A stretch of 64,000 nucleotides of DNA from Ignavibacteria bacterium (GTDB taxonomy: Bacteria; Bacteroidota; Ignavibacteria; Ignavibacteriales; SURF-24): NCBI GenBank assembly GCA_025612245.1, contig JAAXKQ010000021.1, forward strand, positions 1 to 64,000, given 5' to 3'. This document shows positions 16,814 through 25,461 of this stretch, one piece after another; positions within the stretch are counted from its first letter, which is position 1, and each line of letters begins with the position of its first letter. The notes beneath the pieces are model-generated. The model made no database searches, was not told where the DNA came from, and saw only the letters and a list, made by a program, of their open reading frames with translations. The position numbers and the translations under genes are program-made.

Positions 16814-17173
16814 TTATTTTTCAGATTTAGTAAATTCCCATTCCTTTTCATGAAATAATACTGCAACATCCCCGTCATCGTTCCAAACACCTTCATTCAG
16901 ATTCCAATGAAATTGATAAATTGTGTTAGATCCATTCTCTTTTATAGAATTAGTTCCCTTTCCTGTTACTAAAAATACGGTATCGCCCTTTTTTACTTTC
17001 TGGTCAGGAAACCAATAAACATGCCTTAATTTGTTCGAAATCTGCCCGGGGTTTGTATAGGTGGAATCAGCAATTAAATATTCACCAAGCTCGCAATCAT
17101 TTTCCACGGAGAGACGGACGAATTCACTATTCTCTTTTCCTACTTTTTGCACCTTACTAATCTTTAAGTCCAT
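16814..17173 (-). CDS. Lamin-tail-like (LTD) small protein
   Basis: The 119-residue product reads as a single beta-sandwich of the lamin-tail type: EFVRLSVENDCELGEYLIAD (strand plus LxGYxL-like turn), WFPDQKVKKGDTVFLVTGKG (the pG-xxVxVxTG element) and WNDDGDVAVLFHEKEWEF (the WNNxGDxVxLxD element). There is no signal peptide. TAGGAG lies 6 bases before the ATG. It is about 95 bases upstream of the lipoprotein/SIR2 cassette, on the same strand, and could be its first gene or an independent one. The fold assignment is by pattern only. Confidence 0.65.
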   Translation of the reverse strand: MDLKISKVQKVGKENSEFVRLSVENDCELGEYLIADSTYTNPGQISNKLRHVYWFPDQKVKKGDTVFLVTGKGTNSIKENGSNTIYQFHWNLNEGVWNDDGDVAVLFHEKEWEFTKSEK

Positions 17174-17996
17174 AATGACTCCTAAGAATATTATTTTGAA
17201 ATATATTTAGTAATAAATTCCTTCAGGGATCTCTAGGAGACCGGAATTTCCGCATGTCGGTTTATAATCTATTAGTGACTTGATCTTCCAATTAGACTAT
17301 GCAAAGCACATAAATTGATACAATCCAAACAATTGCATAAATTAAATTGCCTGACGTAAAATATTATTTTCTTTTTTCGACATGCAAATGCCAGCTTTTC
17401 CCTCCAAAGGGGCAATTTCCCTAATGTATCAAGTTGCTACTTTTTGAAATTTGGGAAAAATGCTCGCCTATAACAGTTGTCGTTAGTCATTTATAACTCA
17501 AAAATTTCTTCTATATATTAATATGGTGACGAGACCCGTTTTCGGAAAATTTTCTGAATTTATTTTATTTATTTTTGAAAGAATATGAATAGTGGAGGCT
17601 CTGGCACTCTTTTTGAGGTTTAACTAAAGCGATTTCTGACTTTCATCTTTGCTAAAGTTGACACTCCTAAAGGCATGATAATTATTTTTACTGGTAATAC
17701 CTGAATCCGTAACAAGATCATAATTACTCCTATTTCCACCAGTTAATACAGCCTGAACACAAAAACACTTATAACTGGCATGCCCGGCAACCAAAATTGT
17801 GCTCTTTCCATTTAGGCCTGAAATTTTATTTTATTATTGGTTGCCTGCTGTATCCTTTTTCTTGCAGATGGCTTTTTTTTAGGGGAAATGATTTTTCTTC
17901 CTTTCGAACCGGACTTGCTCTTCAGATCTATTCCCATTCCCTTGTCCTCCGGATTTTTACCTCCCCTTCATTTCTTTAATAAAAGGAGGTGAGGCT
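17174..17996. other. Gene-free stretch between the accessory region and the propeller gene
   Basis: About 820 bases with no credible gene. A 60-codon frame at 17797-17979 has no ribosome site and a composition unlike a real protein. The composition is AT-rich with several short T and A runs. The right boundary of the accessory region may lie here, but I see no third tRNA-Ala copy. Confidence 0.5.
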
Positions 17997-20666
17997 ATGA
18001 GAATCTTTACTTCTATATTTCTATTTATCCTTCTTTTTTCATCCCTTTCTCCTCTCCGGCCTCAATGGTCACAGACACCCGGCCTCGTTGGCGACAGGAT
18101 TACTGCCTTCGGCATTATGGGAACGGAACTCTTTGCCGGCACTGAACGCGCTAAAATATTCCTGTCAACTGATATCGGCTTAACCTGGAGGAGCGCAAAT
18201 AACGGCTTTACCTGGGCACCCGTAAGCGCGTTTGCCGAAACGGGAGGCTATATTTTTGCCGCAGCCGATAGCGGCGGCGGAATGTTCCGCTCTTCTGACA
18301 ACGGTCTTAACTGGGAGGCCTCTAATGCCGGACTTACCAGCACCAGGGTCAGCTCACTTGTACTCAAAAATGGGAAACTTTTTGCCGGCACCAGGGGCGG
18401 GGGAGTCTTTCTTTCCACCGATAACGGCGCAAACTGGAACACTGTAAATAACGGACTTACCAGCCTTCAGGTGAGTACCCTTGCCGTACTTGGCGATAAA
18501 CTATTTGCCGGCACTTCAGACTCCGGTATGTTCATTTCTGCCGATGAGGGCTTAAACTGGAGCCAGATCAATAACGGACTTTCAGACAAAAGAATTTTGT
18601 CCCTCCTTTCCCGCGGAACCGACCTTTTTGCCGGAACTTTGCAGGGACTTTTCCTTTCTCCCGATAACGGCTCGGACTGGATAAAAAAAAATTCCGGACT
18701 TAAGGACACTTCTATTTCCACGCTGGCTTCAATCGGGGAAAACCTCTTCGCCGGAACTGCCAACAGCGGCGTTTACATTTCGTCCGATAACGCTGCAAAC
18801 TGGAGAAGCATTAACGCGGGTCTGCCCCAAAATACAAGCGTTACTGCCTTTGCCGTAATGGGCCCTCAACTTATTATGGCTTCCTATTCAGGAAAAATTT
18901 TCCTTACAACCGAATTAGGCTCCGTCTGGACGGAAATTACTTCGGGACTTACTACCAGATTTATTACCTCAATGGCTACACTTGGCTCCCGTACTTTTGC
19001 AGGAACCGATACGGCCGGTGTGTTCCTTTCTTTGAATAACGGCCGCAGCTGGAATAAAGTAAACGACGGACTTTCAAATAAAAAAATTACCTGCCTTGCA
19101 ACAGACGGAAAGGATATTTTTGCCGGAACAGATAGCAGCGGAGTTTTTCGTTCAAATAATAACGGGGAACTGTGGACCCAAGTCAATAGCGGCCTTACAA
19201 ATACCGTCATCACTGCTTTGTTCGTTAATTCTTCAAACATTTATGCCGGAACTTCCGGCAGCGGCGCTTTTATTTCAACTGATAACGGGAATAACTGGCG
19301 CCCTTCGAACAACGGTATCTCAAACCAGACCGTAAGGGCTTTTGCCGTGAACGGAAAATATCTCTTTGCCGGGGCTTTTGGCGTCTATCGCTCATCGGAT
19401 AACGGGGAGAACTGGACCGCGGTTAATAACGGCCTCGAATATAAACGCGTTACATCTCTGGCCGTCTTGGATTCAACCGTCTTTGCCGGCATTGATATGG
19501 GCGGTGGACTCTTCCGCTCACTGGATAACGGGGAAAACTGGACACAGCAGACAGGTGCCGGCGGCTTTGTCTATGCGATTGCAGTCATCGGGAAATATCT
19601 CTTTACCGGAATTGCATGGGATGGGGTGAGGCTTTCAGACGATAACGGCGCAACCTGGAAAAGTGTCACCGATGGCTTCCCGGCAAATCTGTCTGTTTAT
19701 TCACTTGCAATGAACTCAACCACGCTCTTTGCCGGATCATACCTGGACGGCGTGTGGATGAGACCTTTGTCTGAAATGATTACCCCTCTGCCTCTTGAAG
19801 CGCCGGATGTCCCCAGACTCCTTAATCCCCTTAATAACCAGGCTGACCTGAAAGAAGACGTTCAGTGCGTATGGAGTAAATCCGGGCGCTCTGAACTGTT
19901 TAGAATTTGCCTGGCCGAAGATAAAGACTTTAAGAACATTCTTTTCTGCGACTCAACCTTAAAGGATACCCTGAAAGAGATAAAGGAATTAAAACAGGGG
20001 ATGCGGTATTTCTGGAAGGTTATGGCAATGAACACTAACGGCAATAGCGGGTTTTCCGAAGTCTGGAATTTTACCGTATTTTTAAGCGCCCCGGAGGGGC
20101 TTAATGCAGAAGTGCTTTCAAATAGCAAGATCAGGCTCAGCTGGAAGCCGGGTGCAAATGAGAGCGCAAGATATATTATTGAAAGAAAACAGGCCCCGTA
20201 CGCCGGCTTTGATGCAATCGATACTACAAAGGAAGGCTTAACTTACTCATACACAGATTCAACAATTAAGGCTCCCGCTGAATACATATACAGGCTTAAA
20301 GCATTTACACCTTATGCAGTTTCGGGCTACAGTAATGAGATTCAGTTAACCGTGACTGAGGTAAGTTCGGTTAAGGCAGTTCCCAAAAGCTATTCTTTGC
20401 TGCAGAATTACCCTAATCCCTTTAACCCCGCAACAATGCTTAAATATGAAATTCCCGAGGAAAGCTTTGTTGGGATTTATATATATGACCTGCTTGGAAG
20501 GCTCGTTGACAAGCTGGTTCACTCCGTCCAGGCGGCAGGCTACTACACGGTTGAGTTTAATGCGCCCAATCTTCCTTCGGGAACGTACATCTATTTTATC
20601 GAGGCAAAACCCGTTAGTGGTTCCAAGGGCTTCTACGAAGCAAGAAAAATGATTCTGCTCAGGTAG
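17997..20666 (+). CDS. T9SS-exported beta-propeller (BNR/sortilin-like repeat) protein
   Basis: A signal peptide (MRIFTSIFLFILLFSSLSPL) is followed by about 14 tandem repeats of roughly 40 residues to about residue 600, each built like GLTxxxVxxLAxxGxxLFAGT, then GVFxSxDNGxxWxxVNNG. These resemble YCF48/BNR photosystem-assembly or sortilin-type propeller blades. A fibronectin-III-like segment lies at about 690-785, and the protein ends in a T9SS type A sorting domain from about residue 800 (LLQNYPNPFNPATMLKYEIP ... KMILLR). It should be exported to the cell surface. The ribosome site AAGGAGGTGAG is excellent and a strong terminator follows. The ligand is unknown. Confidence 0.9.
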   Translation: MRIFTSIFLFILLFSSLSPLRPQWSQTPGLVGDRITAFGIMGTELFAGTERAKIFLSTDIGLTWRSANNGFTWAPVSAFAETGGYIFAAADSGGGMFRSSDNGLNWEASNAGLTSTRVSSLVLKNGKLFAGTRGGGVFLSTDNGANWNTVNNGLTSLQVSTLAVLGDKLFAGTSDSGMFISADEGLNWSQINNGLSDKRILSLLSRGTDLFAGTLQGLFLSPDNGSDWIKKNSGLKDTSISTLASIGENLFAGTANSGVYISSDNAANWRSINAGLPQNTSVTAFAVMGPQLIMASYSGKIFLTTELGSVWTEITSGLTTRFITSMATLGSRTFAGTDTAGVFLSLNNGRSWNKVNDGLSNKKITCLATDGKDIFAGTDSSGVFRSNNNGELWTQVNSGLTNTVITALFVNSSNIYAGTSGSGAFISTDNGNNWRPSNNGISNQTVRAFAVNGKYLFAGAFGVYRSSDNGENWTAVNNGLEYKRVTSLAVLDSTVFAGIDMGGGLFRSLDNGENWTQQTGAGGFVYAIAVIGKYLFTGIAWDGVRLSDDNGATWKSVTDGFPANLSVYSLAMNSTTLFAGSYLDGVWMRPLSEMITPLPLEAPDVPRLLNPLNNQADLKEDVQCVWSKSGRSELFRICLAEDKDFKNILFCDSTLKDTLKEIKELKQGMRYFWKVMAMNTNGNSGFSEVWNFTVFLSAPEGLNAEVLSNSKIRLSWKPGANESARYIIERKQAPYAGFDAIDTTKEGLTYSYTDSTIKAPAEYIYRLKAFTPYAVSGYSNEIQLTVTEVSSVKAVPKSYSLLQNYPNPFNPATMLKYEIPEESFVGIYIYDLLGRLVDKLVHSVQAAGYYTVEFNAPNLPSGTYIYFIEAKPVSGSKGFYEARKMILLR

Positions 20667-20684
20667 GCTGATTTTCCTTTTGCT

Positions 20685-20739
20685 CAAGTCTGCTCTGAAT
20701 ATTCACATTTAGTGAAGAGGCTTTAGACTTGTTTTTTTT
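20685..20739 (+). terminator. Rho-independent terminator after the propeller gene
   Basis: The outer stem CAAGTCT/AGACTTG (20685-20691 with 20725-20731) encloses an inner TCAC/GTGA stem and is followed by T8. Confidence 0.8.
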
Positions 20740-20847
20740 CGGTGGCGAATTACATTGAAAACATTGAGCCGGTTAATTCAGCTTTGTCTGAAGAGTAAAG
20801 GCTGTCTCTATGAGTGTTTTTAAGAAATTTTAAGGAAAGGACTGAGT

Positions 20848-22602
20848 ATGAAAACAACGGGTGGCGATGTACTGGTTGAAACGCTGATTGCCTGGGGAGT
20901 TAATACTGTCTTCGGTCTTCCCGGCGACGGCATAAACGGAATTATGGAGGCCTTGAGAAAAAGGCAGGATAAAATCAGGTTTATTCACGTCCGCCATGAG
21001 GAATCGGCGGCCTTTATGGCGTGCGCATACGCCAAATTTACGGGCAAACTGGGCTGCTGCCTGGCTACTTCAGGCCCCGGAGGGATTCATCTGCTAAACG
21101 GACTTTATGACGCAAAAATGGACGGACAGCCCGTTATTGCAGTTACCGGCAGCCACTATAGCGACCTTTCAAACACTTTTGCACAGCAGGATGTTGAACT
21201 GGATAAACTATTCATGGACGTGGCAGGCTATAACGTGAGGGTAATGGGCCCTTCGCACATTGAAAATGCAACCTCGCTTGCATGCCGGTATGCATTAAGC
21301 CGTTCTTCTGTGGCACACGTTACCATTGCAACAGATTTCCAGTCCATTGAGGTCAGTGATGCTCACCGCTCTAAAAGAAACGTCCCTTCTCACGTCTCCA
21401 ATGTGTTTGCCAGAAAGGCTGGGCTTCCAGACGAGGAGGATCTTCTGAAGGCAGCCAGAGTCATCAACAGCGGAAAGAAAATTGCCATACTTGCCGGGCG
21501 CGGCGCACTTGACGCAACCGATGAACTGGAACGCCTGGCAGATAAACTCTCGGCGCCCATAATTAAAGCCCTCCTTGGTAAGGCTGCCGTCCCGGATGAG
21601 AGCCCTTTTACAACCGGCGCAATTGGAATTCTTGGTACGGCTCCGTCACAGAAGGCTCTGGAGGAGTGCGATACGCTTTTAATTATTGGAAGCTCGTTTC
21701 CTTACATGGAGTTTTATCCTCAACCGGGAAAAGTTAAAGCCGTGCAGATTGACGTCGATGCCGTAAGAATTGGCCTAAGATATCCCGTTGAAGTGGGCCT
21801 GGTAGGTGACAGTAAGAAGACTCTGCTCAAACTGCTCCCAATGTTGAATACAAACAGTCATACCGAATTCCTGGAAGAGATTCAGGATGAAATGAAGCAG
21901 TGGCGGAAGCTGATGCATGAAAGGGGAACAAGAAAAGACGTTCCAATGAAGCCCCAGGTGGTAGCGCATGAACTGGGTAGTGCGCTTCCTGCAAACGCAA
22001 TCGTAACGTGCGATACGGGAACGGTTACTTCATGGTTCGCCAGATACATTCCCGCCAAACGGGGACAAATGTTTTCACTTTCTGGAAACCTGGCTACAAT
22101 GGCAAACGGCCTTCCTTATGCAATTGCAGCCCAATTGGCTTACCCGGGCCGCCAGGTGGTCGCCTTCGTCGGCGACGGGGGCTTTTCAATGCTCATGGCT
22201 GAGCTTTCCACGTGCGTTAAATATAAGCTGCCTGTTAAAATTGTAATACTCAAGAACAATTCACTTGGCGAAATTAAATGGGAACAGATGGTGTATCTCG
22301 GTAACCCCGAATATGGCGTTGGCCTGGAGCCGATTGATTTTGCATTGTTTGCAAAAAGCTGCGGCGCGGCAGGCTTTTCAATCAAAGATCCCGGCGAGTG
22401 CGGAAACATAATGCAGAAAGCCCTGAAGACCCGGGGTCCCGTCGTAATCGAAGCCGAGGTCGATCCATTTGAGCCTCCAAGCCCGCCCAAGCTGACGCTA
22501 AAAGAGACTAAAAATTTTGCAAAGGCACTGGCAAAAGGGGAGCCGCACCGTGGAAAACTTGCTCTTACTCTTGCCTCGGACAAGGTAAGAGAAATGATCT
22601 GA
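20848..22602 (+). CDS. TPP-dependent pyruvate oxidase/dehydrogenase-like enzyme (PoxB family)
   Basis: The 584-residue protein has the full three-domain layout of TPP enzymes. The N-terminal Pyr domain has the activating glutamate (VRHEESAAFMA, near residue 50) and GLPGDGINGI. The middle nucleotide-like domain spans about 190-330 (KKIAILAGRGA). The PP domain has the metal-binding GDG...NN motif (VGDGGFSMLMAELSTC near 440 to LKNNS near 470). The order and TSGPGGIHLLNGLYDAKMDG match pyruvate oxidases and pyruvate:quinone oxidoreductases better than acetolactate synthase. Typical PoxB uses FAD and gives acetate and CO2. The membrane-binding C-terminal helix of E. coli PoxB is not evident, so the electron acceptor is uncertain. 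Confidence 0.82.
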   Translation: MKTTGGDVLVETLIAWGVNTVFGLPGDGINGIMEALRKRQDKIRFIHVRHEESAAFMACAYAKFTGKLGCCLATSGPGGIHLLNGLYDAKMDGQPVIAVTGSHYSDLSNTFAQQDVELDKLFMDVAGYNVRVMGPSHIENATSLACRYALSRSSVAHVTIATDFQSIEVSDAHRSKRNVPSHVSNVFARKAGLPDEEDLLKAARVINSGKKIAILAGRGALDATDELERLADKLSAPIIKALLGKAAVPDESPFTTGAIGILGTAPSQKALEECDTLLIIGSSFPYMEFYPQPGKVKAVQIDVDAVRIGLRYPVEVGLVGDSKKTLLKLLPMLNTNSHTEFLEEIQDEMKQWRKLMHERGTRKDVPMKPQVVAHELGSALPANAIVTCDTGTVTSWFARYIPAKRGQMFSLSGNLATMANGLPYAIAAQLAYPGRQVVAFVGDGGFSMLMAELSTCVKYKLPVKIVILKNNSLGEIKWEQMVYLGNPEYGVGLEPIDFALFAKSCGAAGFSIKDPGECGNIMQKALKTRGPVVIEAEVDPFEPPSPPKLTLKETKNFAKALAKGEPHRGKLALTLASDKVREMI

Positions 22603-22622
22603 CTAAAAGATAGTATAAGGCA

Positions 22623-22672
22623 AATGACATAAACCACCCCGGCTTTGCTTATGCGGGGTGGTTTATGTCATT
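22623..22672. terminator. Long perfect hairpin between convergent genes
   Basis: A perfect 19-bp stem (AATGACATAAACCACCCCG, 22623-22641, with 22654-22672) has a 12-base loop. It overlaps the stop codon of the minus-strand gene and lies 21 bases after the plus-strand stop. There is no T tract, so it may act as an mRNA 3' end stabiliser or a weak bidirectional terminator. Confidence 0.6.
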
Positions 22673-22946
22673 CAATTGTGGCCCTGCCGCTTTTCATTAC
22701 TTCAATCATCTCTTTTGTTATGCCGGGGATCTTTGCCACCTCATCCCACGACTTAAAAGGCCTCCGTGCAATGATGTCCTTTGCACGGTAGTCGCCAATC
22801 AAAGGTATGTCGGCAATTCTTTTCAGGTCGTCCGTATTCAGGTTAACCGGACTTATGCCGTGTTTACCGTGCTTGAAATTCTCCGGGGTGTTCTGCCCCA
22901 GGTAGCTGTGCGACATGAACTGGCTGCCCCTTCCTTTGTCTCCCAT
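22668..22946 (-). CDS. Helix-hairpin-helix (ComEA-like) small protein
   Basis: The 92-residue protein carries a HhH unit: VNLNTDDLKRIADIPLIGDY (first helix-hairpin with IPLIG), then RAKDIIARRPFKSWDEVAK and IPGITKEMIEVMKSGRA (second hairpin IPGI). ComEA-type HhH modules bind DNA non-specifically. There is no signal peptide, unlike true ComEA, so it is probably cytoplasmic. AAAGGAGGAATGCGC before the ATG is a strong ribosome site. Its neighbours (TPP enzyme, QueG-like protein) give no functional hint. Confidence 0.85.
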   Translation of the reverse strand: MGDKGRGSQFMSHSYLGQNTPENFKHGKHGISPVNLNTDDLKRIADIPLIGDYRAKDIIARRPFKSWDEVAKIPGITKEMIEVMKSGRATIE

Positions 22947-23112
22947 TGCGCATTCCTCCTTTCATTTCTTTTATAAACATATTAAGAACGAATCCACTCT
23001 ATAAAAGCCCATTTTTCTTTGCACGGAAACCGGTAATATTTTAACCTCTTTTGAATGGCTTTTGCAATAAGTTTTTATTTTATATATTACCTTACAACCT
23101 TCGGGAGGAGTT

Positions 23113-24036
23113 ATGGACTCTGAAGAATTCAAACGGGTATTTAATAATGCCCTTAAGAACCGGGGTTTTAAAGGGAGCATCATCTCGGCTGAACGCCTGA
23201 AGACGGTAGGGCAGGAGATTAACCGGCTTTACCAGGAAAAGGTACTCGACCCGGAATTTTCAGCTGAACGCCTGTCCTTTTTTAATTTTACCCCGTCATT
23301 TCCCGATGCAAAAATCATTATCCTTACAGCATCCCCTCAGCCGCAGAAACTGGTCTCTTTTTCTTTTAACGGCAGGCTCTATAACTTTACAGTCCCCCCT
23401 ACATACGCACACGAGACGGATATGACTGTTGAGGAGCTGCTGCACAGCATACTTGGCCCTGAAGGATACCATATTATCTGGGCTTCACTGCCTGTAAAAC
23501 TTTTAGCCGTTCATAGCGGCCTGGCTGAATACGGGAGAAACAATATAACCTATATTCCGGGTATGGGCAGCTTCTTTCGGCTCGTGGCTTACTTCTCAGA
23601 CTTCCCGGCCGAAGAGGATGGCTGGAGAGATTTGAAAATGATGAAAAGGTGCGAAACCTGCACGGCATGCGTGAACAAGTGCCCTTCCGGGGCAATCCCG
23701 GAGGACCGCTTCCTGCTGCACGCTGAAAAGTGCCTTACTTTTCATAATGAAAGAGAAAAGGATTTCCCTGAATGGCTGGACCTCTTCTGGCATAACTCTC
23801 TTATCGGTTGCATGCAGTGCCAGAGAATTTGCCCCGAAAATAAGGCCTTTGCCAACTGGACCTTGAAGTCGGAAAGCTTTTCCGAAGAGGAAACTTCCCT
23901 TATACTTGATGCTGCCAGCCCTTTGCAGCTCCCGGATGAAACGATCGAAAAGCTCGACAAGGCATCCCTGCTGGAAGATCTGCCCGTCGTCTCAAGAAAC
24001 CTTAAAACGCTCCTGGAACAGCAGTCGTTCTTCTGA
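23113..24036 (+). CDS. QueG-like double [4Fe-4S] cluster protein
   Basis: The C-terminal half has two ferredoxin-type cysteine clusters, CETCTACVNKCP (about residues 178-189) with SGAIPEDRFL after it, and CMQCQRICPENKAF (about 233). Further cysteines and LAEYGRNNITYIPGMGSFFR before them are typical of the epoxyqueuosine reductase/reductive dehalogenase family. QueG enzymes use cobalamin and two clusters for the last step of queuosine synthesis. This protein is shorter (307 aa) and the N-terminal DUF1730-type region is divergent, so a different corrinoid-linked reduction is possible. GGGAGGAG lies just before the ATG. It looks monocistronic. Confidence 0.75.
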   Translation: MDSEEFKRVFNNALKNRGFKGSIISAERLKTVGQEINRLYQEKVLDPEFSAERLSFFNFTPSFPDAKIIILTASPQPQKLVSFSFNGRLYNFTVPPTYAHETDMTVEELLHSILGPEGYHIIWASLPVKLLAVHSGLAEYGRNNITYIPGMGSFFRLVAYFSDFPAEEDGWRDLKMMKRCETCTACVNKCPSGAIPEDRFLLHAEKCLTFHNEREKDFPEWLDLFWHNSLIGCMQCQRICPENKAFANWTLKSESFSEEETSLILDAASPLQLPDETIEKLDKASLLEDLPVVSRNLKTLLEQQSFF

Positions 24037-24182
24037 GAAAAAAATGTGCATCTATAGTGCAAAGCAAGAAAACCTGCGGAAAGAAAATTTGCGGCGAATC
24101 AGGTTCCCAATGGGGCAGTAAATATGCCCTAAAGCTGGAAATTTGCACAAATTCCACGGATTTCAGGGCACTGTTTTTGGCC

Positions 24183-24211
24183 TTGTTCAGCCGAACCCGT
24201 TTTTTTATAAT
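24183..24211 (+). promoter_or_regulatory. Candidate promoter of a small RNA
   Basis: TTGTTC (24183-24188), 17 bases, then TATAAT (24206-24211). No ORF begins within the next 200 bases on this strand. Confidence 0.4.
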
Positions 24212-24217
24212 AGTAAC

Positions 24218-24461
24218 AGTTACTGAAAGCCGCATAAGCAAGTAAGTAACTAATAAGACTGGTAAAAGAGCACGTGGCGCAAAAGAAGACGCTAAAAGCT
24301 ATATAAATAGGAGCTACCAGAGTCAGGTACAAAATTACTAAATTAAATAAAAGGAACAGTTATTTAATTTATTGGTTTTCGCTCAATAGCTGCGGTAAAG
24401 AGTTTATATAGCTTAGGTACCATGAAGGTCCAAACCCTTCCATGCTCTTTACCGGTTTTTT
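24218..24461 (+). ncRNA. Candidate non-coding RNA with strong terminator
   Basis: A roughly 245-base unit runs from the promoter-like site to a long hairpin. CGGTAAAGAG (24393-24402) pairs with CTCTTTACCG (24445-24454), and CATGAAGG pairs with CCTTCCATG inside it, followed by a T6 tract. No protein frame fits the unit. It does not resemble tmRNA (no tag frame), RNase P RNA or SRP RNA by the motifs I can check. The terminator is solid; the RNA itself is inferred. Confidence 0.45.
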
Positions 24462-24704
24462 ATTTTTAAACATCCCTTTTACTTGTAAGACCATAAAGTA
24501 ACTTCCCTATGGTGGTGCAACGCAAATTGATACCGGTCCATTACCTGTAGCCGCAAATTCAGGAAAAAAAACCGGAACACCTTACATAACGCAATTACCA
24601 TGTCCCTTTTGAAGGGCCATATGTCTTTATCTCCGGGAAACGGATTTCCCACATTCCCCAGTCCCCAAAAAATCTCTGACCATCTGTAATTATGCACTAA
24701 CTAA

Positions 24705-25293
24705 GCCCGCAGCGCGGGCGTAACATCAGTAGCCCGGGGTGACCAAATCCCGAAAGGTATGCGGGACCCCCAGGAATCATGAAATCCACCCATCCATAAA
24801 ATCTAAACCAATATAATCACGCCTCCCCCAAGCTCCGGAAGGAGCGCTTTGTCTGTAGCAAAACTCCGGTATCCCCCCTGAATTCCAGAGCTCCGGATGG
24901 AGCGACTTTTATCTTACTTCCCATATGGATAAATATATCATTGAACCATGACCCCACACACATAAAAACCATCCAATCAAAACAATCGTGAATTATCTTA
25001 AATATCCATTACACAAAACGCACAATCAGGGAAATGAAAAAGAACATGCAACCGCTATGGGCGGTAGGGAAAACTTCTTTTGTAACCATTTCTACAAACA
25101 TGCTACCGCTAAAGCGGTAGAAATCCCAACACATTTACACCCGACCACATTGCTTCCATTCATAATTCCTCTGTGCCGCTCCTGACCGGAGCTTTGTGTA
25201 TTGTTGGTGGAATCCTTTTTCCCAGGGGTTCAGTCGCCCCCATCCGGGGGCTTCCTCACCCCGGGCTACAAATATCTCGCCCGCGCTGCGGGC
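24705..25293. repeat. Nested inverted-repeat cluster (REP/REPIN-like)
   Basis: The outer arms are exact inverse copies: GCCCGCAGCGCGGGC (24705-24719) and GCCCGCGCTGCGGGC (25279-25293). The next pair inward is AGCCCGGGGTGA (24731-24742) and TCACCCCGGGCT (25256-25267). Next are GCTCCGGAAGGAGCG (24832-24846), GCTCCGGATGGAGCG (24890-24904) and the inverse form GCTCCTGACCGGAGC (25178-25192). In the centre are ACCGCTATGGGCGGT (25051-25065) and CTACCGCTAAAGCGGTAG (25103-25120). Each unit is itself a short hairpin. Such elements resemble REP sequences mobilised by RAYT transposases; no such transposase is in the window. Confidence 0.7.
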
Positions 25294-25344
25294 TTATTCA
25301 TTGCACAATTCCAAACTCCCAGCCTTCATTGAGATTTCTTTCTT

Positions 25345-25461
25345 AACCTAGAACCTAGAACCTTGAACTTTGAACCTCTTTCCCTCGAACCTAGAACCTT
25401 GATCTTTGAACCTTCTTTCCCAACTCAAAACTTAAAACTTAAAACTTAAAACTTAAAACTC
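25345..25461 (+). repeat. Heptamer tandem tracts
   Basis: Two 7-base families lie side by side. The AACCTAG/AACCTTG/AACTTTG type is at 25345-25379 and again at 25388-25415, and AAAACTT is repeated four times with a final AAAACTC at 25427-25461. All have period 7. Confidence 0.85.

Noticed and set aside
17797-17979. 60-codon plus-strand frame before the propeller gene
   Set aside because: No ribosome site, aromatic-rich random composition, and it ends just before a gene with its own strong site.
17997-20666. Regular DNA repeats that could suggest a CRISPR array
   Set aside because: They are in phase with about 40-residue protein blades inside one long frame; there are no constant repeats with unique spacers and no cas genes.
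24988-25185. 65-codon frame in the repeat cluster
   Set aside because: It runs through the hairpin repeats with no ribosome site; composition follows the repeats.
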